From positions 3,534,001 to 3,598,000 of the forward strand of contig QYRS01000002.1 in assembly GCA_006503535.1 (NCBI GenBank): a stretch of 64,000 nt of DNA, given 5' to 3'. Each line of letters starts with the position of its first letter. Position 1 is the first letter of the stretch. This document shows, in pieces, positions 1 to 13,600 of the stretch. The notes under the pieces were generated by a model, which was not told the DNA's origin, did not search any database, and saw only the letters and a program-made list of their open reading frames with translations. Both the position numbers and the translations under genes were made by a program. The DNA is from Arthrinium phaeospermum (taxonomy: Eukaryota; Ascomycota; Sordariomycetes; Amphisphaeriales; Apiosporaceae).

Positions 1-1044
1 AGAGTTCAACTATCGCTCACAGGGTAGTATAGTCACCGTATGTACCCTTCAGACGATATAGGTACCCCAGATGACCAAGTATATATATATACATAGGTGA
101 CATGCGAGATGTATCGAGTAGACTTGAGTTATCTCTTCTGTTTCTGTCTGCTCTAGCCATTATGTATAAAGTCTGTAATTCTAGAGTGGACACGGCCTCT
201 CAGCTCAGCTCAGGGGGGTATATAGCCAAAAATGTTGCTGATCGGGCCAGGATATACCAAGCACTGGAAAAGAGAAAGAAAAAGAAAAAGGATCAAAAGC
301 TGCTCTTTATGGTGCTCGAACGTGGAAACTGCCAAAAGCGAAGGGCCTGTGGGAACGCGCATCCACAGGCATGATTATTTATTTTACCATTGAGCTAATC
401 AGCTACTTCGCTGGGGGAACTTGAGGTTATCTGGCTTAAGTACTGAACTCATCTCCTCTCATACCATTGTTTTGCCGAAAGTTACGTTCGATTGGTGGTT
501 GGAAGGTTTCATATAACCCTGGTTCACCCAAGCGTCCAGGGGGAGCAGGCAACCGTACCAAGAATCGATAGAAACAACATACGGAGGCAAGCAAGTGGTA
601 GTTTGCGCCTGCCTCGCCAAACTCCATTAGCCAGGGAGGAGGAATCTCTCCTTCTGGAAGCGGGTATATATAAGACAGTTCATGTGTTCGTGCCAGCCAT
701 ACAATCATGAGATAAATTGCGCCCCTGGAAAATGCAGCCGCTCCCGAGAAATCCAAAGGGGTAATAAGAAAAGACATAGATCGCGAATTTCCTCAAACTC
801 CAAGAAGCATCAACACCGTGGCTCGATATCCTGATCTATTAGCCATCCCTTTCAATATCCGAGTTGCCGTACGGTAAATGTATAGGCTCGCTCTTCCCGA
901 AACTCCGTGGGTATCGTTAGTAGTACAGATGCCTGGTTTCTTCCCCGTCAGGCTGTATTGTATGATGGGGGTATATATAATGTAACAGAGCTGATTATTG
1001 TCAGCCGCGCTCACTCCCTTCGGGGTGGGTGCTTTCGACTGAAT
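1..1044. other. intergenic, no supported gene
   Basis: This is the left edge of the window and the 3' flank of the rhodopsin-like gene. It holds a short AT dinucleotide run near 80-95 and scattered small open frames with no domain, no clear splice partners and no family resemblance. I see no RNA gene. Confidence 0.6.
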
Positions 1045-2707
1045 CTACTTCAGCAAGCCACCCACATCCACCAGCTCGTGTTGGTGGCGCGTGTCGGCAG
1101 GGTTGTACATGGACTCTCGAGGATGTTGCGGTATCGTCTCGAGCTCAGTCCCAGAACTAGTGGGCGGGCTTCCCGAACTCGATCTTGTCGGCCTGGAGCC
1201 GAATGGGGCCAAGAGGCCACTGAGGTCCTGTAAAAGTGCCTGGGAGCCGCGCCGGAAGCCTGTACCAGTGGCAGGTCGCGTAGGGGATGGTGCGCTGCGA
1301 GTTGGGGATAGGGGGTCAAGGCTCGAATTATAGCTATCCCGCACACTCTGCTCCTGCTCCTCGAGCAATCCGCCAACATCGAAGAAGGACACCCGCCGAG
1401 GTGTGGCGCCGGAGTTGCTCCTCGAGGGGCTCCATTGGCTGCTCGGGAGTAGGGAGTCGTCACTGCCTTCCCCATTACTTCTCTGCCGTTGGGGAAATTC
1501 CAGTTTCGCATGTCGTCGGGTACTTTAGCAACGGGGGCGGGCGTATACTGTGGCCCGGTGCTCCGTGTTCCAGGACTGATCGCGTCACGTAACTCCTGGT
1601 CCACCCTGAGTCCCAGGTCTCTCACCAAATCCTCATCGCTCCCCCAGTGTCGATTGACAATGGTAGGCCTTCTCGCCGACAGTGCAGAGCCTTCGATAGA
1701 CTCTGCCACGACTGAGCCGTACCTAAACCTGTTTTTCTTGACTCCACGGTCCCGTACGAAAGAGCCCAAGACCAACGCATTGGCGGCTGTCGTGGCCATC
1801 AGAATCTCGACTGATGCAAGCAGTGAACGAGTTTGCTGGTTTCCGCGCTCCCAAACGACATGCGGTATCCGATATAACGTGACACCCACGACGCCCAAGC
1901 TCAAAGAAAAGAGCAGTACGAGCTGTACTTTGCGCTTGACCTTCATATGGCTCCGTATGATGATGGACACCGGAAAGAAGACGAGGAATAGATCGGTAAG
2001 CATGTTGCATGTCGCCATGGTAAGTAATTGGGCATAGCCCTGCCGACATTGGCCACCCGGATCTGGCAGTACTTGATAATATTGGCGAAAAGGCCGACAC
2101 TCTGCAAGATCCGATATCAAAACGGCAACAAATGTTGCGCACAATGAACACCTGATGAATAGCAGGATGATTTCATGAGACCGTTTCCAGCTAGTGCTGG
2201 TTAACCGTTTGAAGAAATCCAGGATGGCGCTTTTCAAAATCCATAACCTAAAGTTGGGACGAACCGAAGTCAGTAATGCAGTCTGATGTGTTTTGAGCTC
2301 GGGACGTCTACAAAACGACCGAACAGAGTCGTGATGCGACAAATGCGAAGGTAGAAGAGGAAAGACCGGACGTACGTTGCCGCATATAAGCTCCGGCTCG
2401 CCAGCACCAAGCCGCTGGCTACACTTCTCCTTTGAATATCCTGTTCGCTCAAGTCGGAGGGAAACTGCGCGTTGTTGGTACCGTATATGAGGATGACGTG
2501 CACGCATCCCATGCGCAAGAACAACGGGATCAGCGCCAGGGCCGCCGTCCGGTCTTCTGCGAATAGCTTCTCCGAGCGTATAAACCGGCCGGCCACGCGG
2601 AGGAAGATGATGGTCGCACAGAGCAGCGTGATCCACCAGCAGACCAACAGCGTCGGCTTGTCCTGCTCGAAGCTGTGCAAGGGCGGCGGCGAAGAATATA
2701 GAGCCAT
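1045..2707 (-). CDS. fungal rhodopsin-like integral membrane protein (PTH11-related, no CFEM)
   Basis: This is a seven-helix plasma-membrane protein of the fungal rhodopsin-domain family, related to the PTH11 class but without a CFEM domain. Ligand and role are unknown. Exon 1 is 2707-2376; intron 2375-2248 has donor GTACGT and acceptor TTTAG. Joining at 2247 gives the family-typical LYAATLWILKSAILDFFKRL. Other family hallmarks are the ECxPFxxYxQVxPDPG region (AECRPFRQYYQVLPDPG), CRQGYAQLLTMATCNMLTD, and SFVRDRGVKK after the last helix. The polar C-terminal tail changes frame near 1480-1550. One model uses a 41-nt intron 1523-1483 (497 aa); another uses a 68-nt intron 1548-1481 (488 aa). A real frameshift is the third option. 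The last frame ends at 1045 and contains FFDVGGLLEE, a motif typical of these tails. Start at 2707 is chosen because hydrophobic helix 1 follows shortly after it. Confidence 0.82.
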
Positions 2708-5700
2708 TTTCTTTAGTTCCGTATACCACTTTCGCTATATCCGGCTTTGACGAACACCACGCCCGTCAACCTCCGTAGAGGGGACGAGCGGGGAGGGAGG
2801 AACGTCTGCAGGCGCCCCAGTATCCGCCGAATGCAGACCAAGGAGGATATGTGAGTTCAAGCCGTCCAGGGAACATAGATCACCCTCAGCAGAAGGCAGA
2901 CAAAGAAAATCGGTTGTCTGGTGGTGCCACTGGATCGCAATAGCGAAATCCGGGGAACAAAGGGCCTTATGACGTTCGGGTGGTCTGTGACCTCCTGCTA
3001 ATGGCCAAGGTCTCGACGGAATTCGTAACATGGGCAATCCGGAATTGTAAAACTTCGATGTCGAGATGCTAGCGGTGGTGAATTGGACATGGTATCAGAT
3101 TGACTAAAACAAGGACTTTTTAGTTCCCCAGCTGGTCAACCAAAAGTGAACAATGGAATTGGCATCAAAGGAAGCCGAGTCATAACAATTGAGAGAGGTA
3201 GCTCGGTGTGGTCGAGCAGGAGGACAGGCAGGTAGGGCGGGCCAGCCAGGTAATAATAAGCCCATGTAGCAGCAACCATTCCGTCACTGCAGCGCAGCAC
3301 AGCAAAGCAAAAAAAGGCGGCCCAGCCAGTTTGGCGCCGCAGTCAGTCGGTCCCAAGATGGGCATTCCGGAGCTGACCACTCTCACTGGACTGATAACCG
3401 AATGCAGGGTTTACTTGCCAGACCTCGCCCCAAGCACACCAAGAAAGATGAGCGGTATCGTTCGGGCTTGTGCAACGAACCTAAACATGATGTGGGAGAG
3501 GCTGGTGGTTGGCTACAGGTTCGCTTCCTCCGCACCCTTGCCCATGCTCGGAGGCCCTTCCAGGGTGGATCGCAACGGGCTTGCAACTTGCCAAGGGTCC
3601 AGGTAGTGGTAGGATAGTGCCATAGTGGAACATGCTGTACCTATCCATTGGGTGCCATCTGCATGTGTAGTTCTGTTTGACTGCGTCTTGTTTCGCGGGC
3701 AGGCCCATCATACATAGACAAGTGTGCGCCTAAGTTAGCGGTTAGGTAGCTCCTGCGACGAGACTGATGCGCCACTGGTGAGAGATGCCGCGTTGGTTTG
3801 ATTTTACGTCAGCCCAGTCTCTCGGGTAGGCTTGTACTTATCGTGTACTTAAGTTACCACTGCGCAATCCTTCAACATTATATGTACCTACCTAGTGCGC
3901 ACAGTCGTTCCATCCCGTCTTATCGGACCAGAGTGTTCGGAACTAGTACCGGTACGACAGCTACCTAATATACCTACACCAGACCAATTGATGGATGTAA
4001 GTGCCAGGTAGCCTCAATTGCGGTTGATGGGCTTCGGCGTCCAAAAGCAAAGGAGCTTCGATGTTAGCGTGCTGAAGCTGAGATACGGGCCGTTCTGAGA
4101 CCTACCGGGTCGAGTAATTCTCGGCTGCTTGTTGATGTTGGGAGCGGCTGTGCACATGCATCGGCCTAGGTAAGTATGTACATGAAGAGGTCACCCACTC
4201 ACTACCTTACACGAAGTTGCAAGTAGAGCCGGGTTGCCTCATGGTCTGAGACTTTTAGGTATTGCACCCCGGTGCTGACAATCTTGGCTACGACGCAAGA
4301 TAAGAGGTCCTAGCATGCCGTGGCGGGCTCGCTTCGTATCGGACGGGACGCATTGTTTGTCTTAAGACTTCTCCATATATAAACAATTCGCTATTGCAGA
4401 ATGCAAGAAAGAAAACGAAGTTGCTTCTTCCCAAGGCGCATTCGCCTGGCAGCTTGCTTCACCACCGCCACAGAAGCCACCGCCTGCCGTGTGCAGAGTC
4501 TAGGCCTTGCGAAATCTGAGTTGACGGGGAAAGGTCCGCTGACATCGAGGGTGAGGGAAAGGATTTGTCACGCGAACGTAAACATCCCTGCCCCCCCAAA
4601 TCCGGGGAACACCAACGTCAACATTGAGACATCGACGCATTGGTAACTAGCTTGGGTGGGAGAGACAGTATTATGTTAGACATATGTACTCCGTACTGCA
4701 TACACCGACAATGTCTCGTGCTCGTGCCAATACGATTTCTCTTCCTGCGAGCACATTATACTTTACCGGTAAAATACGGGGAACTGTTTTGGCCACGGGA
4801 CGCGCCGACTGACTGAATATGGGCAGTCTGTGGTCAGGTACAGACCTACTCACTTTTCCATGCTTTTGAGACCGGCCCCGCTCTCCGACACTGGAACCAG
4901 GGAATTACACCAACTACCCAACGCAGTAGGGTTCTTTTACCGTTATCTCCTGGGAGCTTCCCGAACCGTGATCGAAAGGAACCCCCTTTGTTGTGTGCGT
5001 GTGTGTGAGGGAGGCACCAGCCTCCGAATTGGATGCGCTTCCGGCGTGGGGGAGGGTAGGAAAGCGAGGAAGGAAGGAGGCTAGGGTAGGAAGGCAGACT
5101 TGATGCTGTGCTACACACCTCTCACGTACATCAATGATGATGGATACCAGTACCTACTAACCTGGTCCGAAATGCGTTCGTACTTTAGATCCATAGGAGC
5201 CAGCGTACCGGCCAACGTACGCGAGCGCCAATACCCGTCATTCTCCTCGCGCTCCTCGGAATAAAATGCACACTCCTATTATCAAGGAATTATTTCACGT
5301 TTTATTATCGGAGTTTCTTCCTGAAATCCTCGAAGTTGAGCTTTATTTTACTTCAAGTCTTATAAAAATGAGAAGGGGTTGGTTAAGTGCATCCGTACAT
5401 TATAGTCGTATCCCGAGGAACGCGAATCTCGTACTCAACAGTCGTGCGCTACTCCGCCTTGATAAGACAGGCCGCATGGGGGCATGTATTGTGTGCAGTG
5501 CTACGGTACCAGGTCAATGGTTTGATTGGAACCCGACGCCGTCCGTCCAATGCCAGGATGTAGGTATTGGGAATCACACACACTAGTCTGGATTGGGTAC
5601 CTGATACCGAACAGACGGGAATGAGGAGAAAAAGCGAGGTTGCGAGGGTGGTAACCCTGCATTGGGGGGAGTCGGATGTGCCCCAGAGAGCCAGAGGTCG

Positions 5701-6129
5701 GAGAGCGGCCGGCCGGGTAGGATAGGCATGTGAATATAATTGGAGGCTTATTACATATTTTGGCATGTATGATAAGCATACATGCATCTACGCACAGGAG
5801 GAGGCCCCCCTCTACCAAACTCGTCACCGAGAGTCGCCGCCTCTGCCAGCAGCAGGAGGCCGTTTAAGGTCAATTTAGTCGGCCCTCTATACGACTATAC
5901 GAGGCTCAACAGACACGGCCAGTCTCTAGAAGATACGGAATGGCGGCACGTTATCCAACACTACCATCAGTGATAGGTTCGGACCGTTGGAAGGCCAGAC
6001 CAGAACCGGCTTACTGCAATAAGCTATTACTATACAGTACTGTACTTGTCAGACCGGTATTGACTAGTCCCCTCGCCAGCTCCGCGCCCCAACCGTTCTG
6101 CCGGTAACTGTTGACTTCCCTAATCATTG
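2708..6129. other. gene-poor intergenic stretch of 3.4 kb
   Basis: Only short frames occur here, on both strands, with no recognisable domain, no signal peptide and no convincing exon chain. A TATA-like tatataaa lies near 4375, about 25 nt before a small frame (4401-4646), but that frame has no protein-like features. One TACGGAGTA motif (minus orientation) sits at 4687-4695. No tRNA or rRNA was recognised by eye. Confidence 0.5.
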
Positions 6130-9100
6130 TTAGTCCAGCCCCAGCTCCCCCGCAACCTGCTTGATGAATGCTTTCTCGGCCCTACCCCAGTCAACACTGA
6201 GGAGCTTGGAGGCCATGCTACTATCTGATGCCTGCTCCTCCAAGGACGACAGCCCCCAGAGCTCGTCAACCACAAGGGCCCGGACATGTGGCCATGGGTG
6301 CAATAGTAATGCCCCCAGTCTACGTCGCGCTTCAGTAATGCCCTCCTGTCTCTTCAATCGTAGCTCGGGCGAGATCGCGTCGTTATCGGCTTGCCGATCG
6401 GCAGCAGCCACACCCCCGTAGACCTTGATGCAAGCCTCTATCTTGCGGACATTGCCCGTCTTGTAGCCTGCTTTTTGTGTGAGTAGGCATAGTTGGCGCA
6501 GGTTGATGTCTTGGCTTTGGTGCAGCGTGCCAATTTGGAAGAGATATGCTGTCAGCTCCAACGTCGGCACAATCACTCTATCCTGCCCTTGATGGGTTTT
6601 GAGATTAAGCAACAGCGCTGCTGCAATCTTGGATAGATTCTCGGGCGACTCGTCACAGAAACTGGCAACTGCAGCACGACTGGCAATAACAAGCTCCTCA
6701 TTGCCAGTATCTGCTGAAGTCACCAACCCCGCCAGCATTGTAGAAAGACATGCCATATCGCTGGTTGGCCAGTGATCAGCTACCTCTTTTCGGAAATTGT
6801 CCGGTCTATCCAGTGTCAAGAGATACTCAAAGTAGTCCTTAGAAGAAAAGGACAAGTCCTTGAAGATTACAGCAGAACTACAACATCGTCAGTTGTTTGA
6901 TCGGTCGGGTCATCATCATCGGGGTACACACCTTGGAGACAGGAGCAAAGCCACTGCAGCCTTCGCTTCAACGCGAACTCGGTCTAGCTTTTCGGCAGCC
7001 AGTCTGAGCATACTAGGTAACAAAGTCGCAATGCTTCCATAAGCCCCGTCAGACTCATGCTCGTCCGTAATCTGTTCCCACAATGTCTTGGTGGCCTTGA
7101 TTGCTTCTAGTCGCACATGAGAGCCGATATCTCCACGCGCAGTGGTAGTATAGTCATCCAGCCCTTGTCGTATAAGAGGCGTAAAACTGGATGTTTTGAC
7201 TCGCAACAGATCTTGGCCAACGAGACTCTGGAGTATCGCAACATGGGCTTCGATCATGTAATCTGAGGACCATCTATATGAAATTGCCACTGTGACCTGG
7301 TCCAGGGCAGCGGGTGCGTCCAATGACGCAGCGATTATACGGTACGACCCAGAGAGCGCACGGAAATACCCGTCGCCATGCTTGTCACGGGACGTAGTAG
7401 AGACACGGACTTTGTCACACCAGGTCTGCAGTATGGTGTTTCTTTGCGGTTGTGCACAGAGGAGTAGCAAGATCAACCCAGCTTGCGCCGAAGAACTCAC
7501 CACCTCCGGATCATGCATGTTCAGCCATGTGTCGACCATTTCAGGGAGGAGAGCAGTCAGGTTATCCCACTCAGGTGCAGCATCGTTCCTGGCCTCATCT
7601 ACCATCCGCAGAGACTCCTGCAGTAGGGTTGATTTCTCTGTTGATAAGACGGTCAGGCCAGATACTAGGCAGTTGGAGTTTTCAAGGTTGCTTGCTTCGT
7701 TACCCCTATTGAAGCACGCAAGGAGTATAGGGTACGAAGACACAATAAGTTTGCTGAGTGCTTCTGCAATAAGCTCGGGCTTCCTGTATGTCGTAGTTTT
7801 AGAGCCAGTCAGCATAGATTCCAGGTACGCACTGAATGTCTTCAACGGCAGTGAACTCCAGGCGCTGTAATTGCCATCCGGGCCAATCAGGCCAGGAATG
7901 GCATCGAATACCGCGGCTAAGCTGAGAATGAGGCCATGCCGCTCTTCGCTTTGCCGTTTCTGGAGTGACTCGACTTTTCCCGCAAGAAGCCCAGCAAATG
8001 TTGTGATTTGGCCCAGGGGCTCGGACGATGTGCGTGCTATTTCTGCACCAAGGGCACCAAATGAAGCGGCAGCAACCCTCCGCGACGCAGCGTCCATATC
8101 GCCAACGCCTCTCCATCCGATCAGGCCTTCCATCAGAGCCACACCATACTGTGGAGACAGTCTAGTAGCGTTCAAGGCGACTTCGTCGATGGCCCTGGAA
8201 CGCAACGCAACAGAATGATAATCAACAGTCTGCACGATTGAGATTCCTTCCACTACTGTATCTGGGTGCCTTCCGATAAGCTCCTGGAGGGCGGCCGACG
8301 AGCCTCTTCTTATGTTGCCTGCAGGATCGAGAGATGCAGCAACGACCAGCTCGGTTGCCAGTAGCTGCAAGGTTGACGCGGAAGCGGGATGGGCCTCGGC
8401 TACGACTGTTGACTTCACGGGAACTTGCAGCAACTCAGAAGTGCTGTACCGTCTAGCCAGAGCCCATATTCCAAAGCAAGCAGCATCACGGACATTGGTG
8501 CCAACGGAGCCACCCGAGATTCCTCGCTTTTCGAAGGCGAGGCCCAGGACTAGAGCCTGGACTATATCTGCGAGACTTTCGGCCGGGGGCGACCGCCGAT
8601 ACAAAAGATGGGACAGTGTCAGCATCAACCCGTGCCATTCCAGGGGGTCGACGGAGGTGAGGTCTCGAGTGCGTGGTCCAGGAGGATTCGACTGGCTTTT
8701 GACCCACAGAACATTCCGGTTCAAGGACTCTAGAACAGCCTCTACGACTTGGAGGGCCATGTCCGGTTCAAGTTTAAGTGTGATGACACTAAGTGCTTTG
8801 CTAGCAGCAAGTCTGACAGGAGTATCATTGTCTGCCAGGTGTTCAAGAAGATAGCCAATGGAACTCTCGACCATCTCTGTGTCCATCACGGTCTGGTCTG
8901 CCTTCCGTAGTACCAAAGTAGTGACGCTCCTGATCACCTTGATCATCATCTTTCTTGCAAGTGCCGAGCCCCTGATCATGGCAAATGTGGGATTGTCTTC
9001 GGATGAAACTCCATGGACCGCATAGTAGATCGGACCCAAGAGTGCATTCATCATTGACGTGTCTGCTGCTGCTTGCAACACACCAGCGAGGAAGCTGATA

Positions 9101-9997
9101 CTTCCTATGTAGTAATAGGGCGTGTCTGCAGGCCCGTCCGCTTGTGGCCGCAAAGTGAAGAGAGCCCATTTGACAAGCGCTTCGAGGATGCCAGCCTCCT
9201 GCATGTCTCTCCGCATTGCCAGGCGTATGAGCAGAGTTTTTGCGCCATCTCTCTCTTTGCCTGGCGATGCAAGATACTTCAGGGCGAGCGGGATGACCCT
9301 GAGTGTGATGCCTGGTATCTGCTCTGGCCATTCGAGGCCCGGCAGTACAGGACGTTCTGAATCATCGAAATCGCCAGATGAGATAGTTGACAGGTCAAAG
9401 GGAGCAAAGAAAAGCTGCGAAAGCCATAGAAGAACCACATATCGCTCGTGCCAGGTCCACAATTGGCTGGATGGGGAGTCTTGGGCGTCCGCATTTTCCC
9501 TTTCCTTTTCCGATCCTTCGAGGGCAAAAAGGAGAAGCTCGAGATATCTCGTTTCAACGTTGAGGAATCTCACTATCACCTTCTCCCCGCGGATTTTGCA
9601 GAAAGAGTAGATGAGCCTACATATGGCATTGGGCATGGGCGTGAGTAGCTCAGTGCGGGTGGACAGCCCCCTTGACTTCCGGTGGTCTTGTAGCAGCTCC
9701 AGATAGGCATCAGCCAAGACGGGAAGAAACTTGGAGAGGTGAGGGTCAAGCAACTGCGGAAGCTCCTGGAAAGGGTCCAGTACCTGGTTTCCCTGTTAGT
9801 GGATGTATCGAGAACATGTTGGATAATGAAACACTCACACGATCCAGCAGCCTCGTGACTTCCTTTGCCCGAACCCTTCTCCTTAACTGACCATCTCGCT
9901 GCCGCAAGAATGGGACCAGTGAGCGGTCAAAGTCTGCAATCAGGTCTGCCGAGTTCCGCTGGACCCAGATGTCTCGATCAGTATCCGAGACGTCCAT
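6130..9997 (-). CDS. TBCD: tubulin-folding cofactor D (beta-tubulin chaperone)
   Basis: This is a cytosolic chaperone that captures beta-tubulin and, with cofactors E and C, assembles alpha/beta heterodimers (the Cin1/Alp1 family). There are three exons: 9997-9839, 9783-6932 and 6877-6130. Introns are 9838-9784 (55 nt, GTGAGT...CCAG) and 6931-6878 (54 nt, GTGTGT...GTAG). The exons sum to 3759 nt, giving 1252 aa, close to the family's usual length. The protein is almost entirely helical HEAT/armadillo-like repeats. Family-typical segments include LPQLLDPHLSKFLPVLADAY and the WTWHERYVVLLWLSQLFFAPFDL segment near the N-terminus, and a C-terminal region with HPWPHVRALVVDELW. There is no signal peptide or membrane helix. 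The start at 9997 opens with a short acidic stretch as in relatives. It lies 635 nt upstream, in the minus sense, of the ABC transporter's 3' end and runs in the same direction. Confidence 0.95.
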
Positions 9998-10632
9998 TTT
10001 GTGTAATTTGGCAGCAATCGACCCGAGTCCACAGACGGGGGCCTATTCTTTTGACGCTACGATATCGTACCTAGCCACTCTACAGGAGTCGGTATGGGGA
10101 TTGCATCAGCCTCCGCGCGGAAACCAGACGCCCAACGAAGAGGGCTCAAGGTGCAAGGCAATGATTTTCACCTAGAAATGAGCAAGTGACGTTGATGGTT
10201 TCGAGAGGTGGAAGACCTGGCATTCAGGAGCCGAAATACTCGTGTCTCGTTTGGGTGGTGCCTAGGGGTGGAGAATGCGATTGGTAAGTCGGTTCATTTC
10301 GTTAGATGCATAAATATGCGCAGAAACCCACCATTCTACTTTACTGGGTACTACGGAGTACATAAGGTATTGGGCATACGAAAGATACCTCATCGCATTT
10401 CCAGGAGTCAACCTAAGTAATGTATCTATCAATAGGTAGAAGCCATCATCAAATTTATAAGGCTGTGTGCACTGTGGTTTTCTAATTTATAGCGATACTC
10501 AGTTGCCTTTGCAGCTGAGGTGTCAAAAGTGCAAATTGCCTACCTACGGCAGGTGTGCAGTTCTCAACATGTATGCTTTTATTCCATGGTTATTCTAGCA
10601 GCAGTCTAATCGCGATATCTTGCACCTATATC
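9998..10632. other. intergenic between ABC transporter 3' end and TBCD 5' end
   Basis: This stretch serves as promoter and leader of the TBCD gene and 3' flank of the ABC gene. One TACGGAGTA motif lies at 10352-10360. No further coding signal is seen. Confidence 0.6.
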
Positions 10633-13600
10633 CTAATCCTTCCTACCCAAAACCTCGACCAAATCGTCAAATTCGCCGCTGTGCTTCATCATGTCATAAA
10701 ACGGCCCTTGTGCTTCATAGAGCTCCTTGGGACTTCCGTTCCTACAAACCACCGCATGTCAGTCAAAAGACCCGCGCTGCCACCTAACCTGGGAAGAGGA
10801 GGGGAGGGGCCGCAAAAGAAAGTGATATCAGATAACCAAGAACAGTACTTACTCGATAACGCTGCCCGCACTCAGCACCACCACACGATCGTAGTCGATG
10901 ATGGTCTTGAGGCGGTGCGCGATGGTGACCAGGGTCCGGTCGCGGCCGTGCTCGTTGAGGTCCCGGCGCAGGACCTCCTGGATGCCCTGGTCGGTCTCGT
11001 AGTCCATGCTGGCGGTGGCCTCGTCGAGCAGCATGAGCTTGCTCTTGCGCACGAGGGCGCGGCAGAGCGACAGCACCTGTCGCTGCCCGTGCGAGAAGTT
11101 GTCGCCCTTGGCCTTCACGGGCGTGGCGAGGTTGATCCCCTGGGCCTCGGCCCCGTCGTCGTGCTGGTAGTTGCTGCTGTCGGGCGTGGCGTTCTCGTCG
11201 TACTTGAACGAGGCGATGCCGCTGCAGTATTGCAGAGCCCTTTTCACCACATCGACGGGGATCTCGTCGCCCGGGTTGAGGTTCGAGCCGACGTCCCCGG
11301 TGAAGAGAACCGCCTCTTGAGGGATGATGGTCAGGGCCTCGCGGAGCTTCTTGCGGGGGAAACTGGTTATGTCCACGCCGTCGAAGAAGACTTGACCCGA
11401 TACGATGTTGGTGAATCGCAGGAGCGATAGCACCAGCGTGCTCTTGCCCGACCCGGTTCGTCCCACCACGGCCACTCGTTCGCCTGCAGCGAACTTGAGG
11501 TTGATGTTCTTTAGAATGTCGGGGCCCTCATCATTATACTTAATGGTGACTTTCCGGAACTCGATCTCGCCGTTCCTAGGCCAATTCTTGGGCATGATCA
11601 GATTCTCATTGTCAGTATAATGTCCTGCCTCGCCATATTCCTCGGGTTTTTCCTCCGGCTCGACGGAAGCATATTCTCGCACGCGGTGAAACTACAGCCG
11701 ATCAGTATCCTATGAAGTGACGATAGTATCAAGCGGTCAGGCAACTCACACTTTGGAGTTCGACTTCTAATTCGTTCATGGCCCTTACAAGCATGATGAT
11801 CAGGCTGCTTAGAGTCTTGATACATAATTAGCAACGGCACGCATCACATCCTGGATACCAAAGTGTACTCACCGTGGCGTTAGTAAGAGAGAACCCCACC
11901 AGCCCAGCAGCCACCGTGCCTGCTTGAGCGATGGCGATGGCACCGGCAGCAACTGTGACCAGCGTGGTAGCCATGTCGATCTTCAAGGCCACCCAGCGGT
12001 TGCAGTTGTAGCCGGCTTCCGCCGCCATCGAGTAGACACGGAGCTTCTCGGCGAGTTGGTCGCCGAATGTGGTAGACATGCCGGCGCGAGCCCGGATAAT
12101 CGCGATCCCCGCGAGACTATCCGCAAACTGCGAAAACAGGGGAGATTGCGACGATGCCAAGAGGCGCTTAACCGCTACGGCGGTTCGGGTATACATCTCG
12201 CCAGCAACGATGCCAACACAACAGCACTGTTTCAATAATCAGCAAGGGTTTTCGGGTTAGGTTATTCTCGTCCATGAAAACGTACGAATGCCGCCGGAAG
12301 CATGAAAACCGGGAGTACCGAACCGACCGCAGCGATCTGGAAGAACAGCCGGATGAAAGCCTCCAGGCAGTACCGCAGCATAGCCGGCAAGGACTTGTCG
12401 ATCGAGAACATGTCGCGCGAGAAACGGTTGACGACCCGGCCGACCGGCGTGGCCTTGAACCAGGACAGCGGCACGTTCATCATGGCCGTGATGAAGGTCC
12501 GGTGCAGGGTGCGGGCCGCGTGCCAGCCGCCCCATTCGTAGCCGACCGTGGTGAGCCCGTTCAGGACGATCTCGCCGAAGCTCCACGCGGCGTAGACGCC
12601 CAGGTAGAAGCCCACGTTGACCGCGCCCGGCTGGTCGTAGGCGCCCACCCAGACCGCGAGCCAGAGCCCGGTGCCGACGGCGGACGCGACCGACAGGAAA
12701 CTGCAGGCGAGGGCGAAGATCGCGTGGACCGGGTTGCCGTAGTACTGGAGGTACTTGTAGAACTGGAAGCGCGAGGTTGGCCCGAGACTGAGGGCTTCTT
12801 GTGTGACTTCATCGCGGCGCTTGTCCTCCGCCGACTTCACAGCAATGTGCGATGTGCCATTTGTACCGTTTATGCCGTTCGTGTGTTCACTAGTACTCCC
12901 GTTAGCAGTACGGCTAGCAGCGACCTCTACCGTGGCGTCAACGTCGCCGTCGTCAACGATGGTTTCCTTCAAAGACACCGGCTGGCGGATGACACCAATA
13001 TTTCGCTGCAGGTCTTTTATCGTGCCGTTCTCCATGTTCACAGCCAGATCTGCCTGTGGGGCTATCCAGGGTACTTGGGTCACCAGGACAATGGTCCGCC
13101 CCTGGAGCATCTCCCCACAGAAGCAGTCTGCCCATACGGATGCAGCAGTTTTGGCGTCCTGCCGACTCTCAGCATTAGAATTTGCTCTTTTGGGAGGTGG
13201 ACAGTATGTCTCGGGAGGGAACGCAAGCAACTCTGCAGCGAACCGCATTCACAACCCTCCCGAGACACACTGAAAAAGGGGAGGATAAAACCTAGATGTG
13301 GCTTACCAAAGCCGAGAAGATATCATCAAGAAGAAGGACAGGCGCCTTCGAGTATAGGGCACGAGCTAGAGCCACACGGCTCTTCTGGCCACCAGACAGC
13401 GAGGTACCGTTCTCTCCCACCTCGGTCTCATCGCGTTCGGGAAATTCGTCAAAGTCAATGGGCAGCCCACAGGCGTTGATCACGCGGTTATAGCGCACCT
13501 CCTCGAACTCGCTATTGAACAGAATGTTCCCGCGGATGGTGTCGTTCTGCAGCCACGCGCTCTGTGAAGCATACGCGATGTCCTTGGGGCTGGAAACCCT

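Noticed and set aside
4401..4646. 81-codon frame behind a TATA-like sequence
   Set aside because: There is no domain, secretion signal or conservation cue, and one TATA-like hexamer is weak evidence.
10555..11430. 291-codon plus-strand frame
   Set aside because: It is antisense to NBD2 of the ABC transporter and has the Val/Gly/Arg-rich look of a shadow frame.
12274..13479. 401-codon plus-strand frame over the ABC transporter
   Set aside because: It is a GC-rich shadow of the transporter's exons and crosses two well-supported introns.
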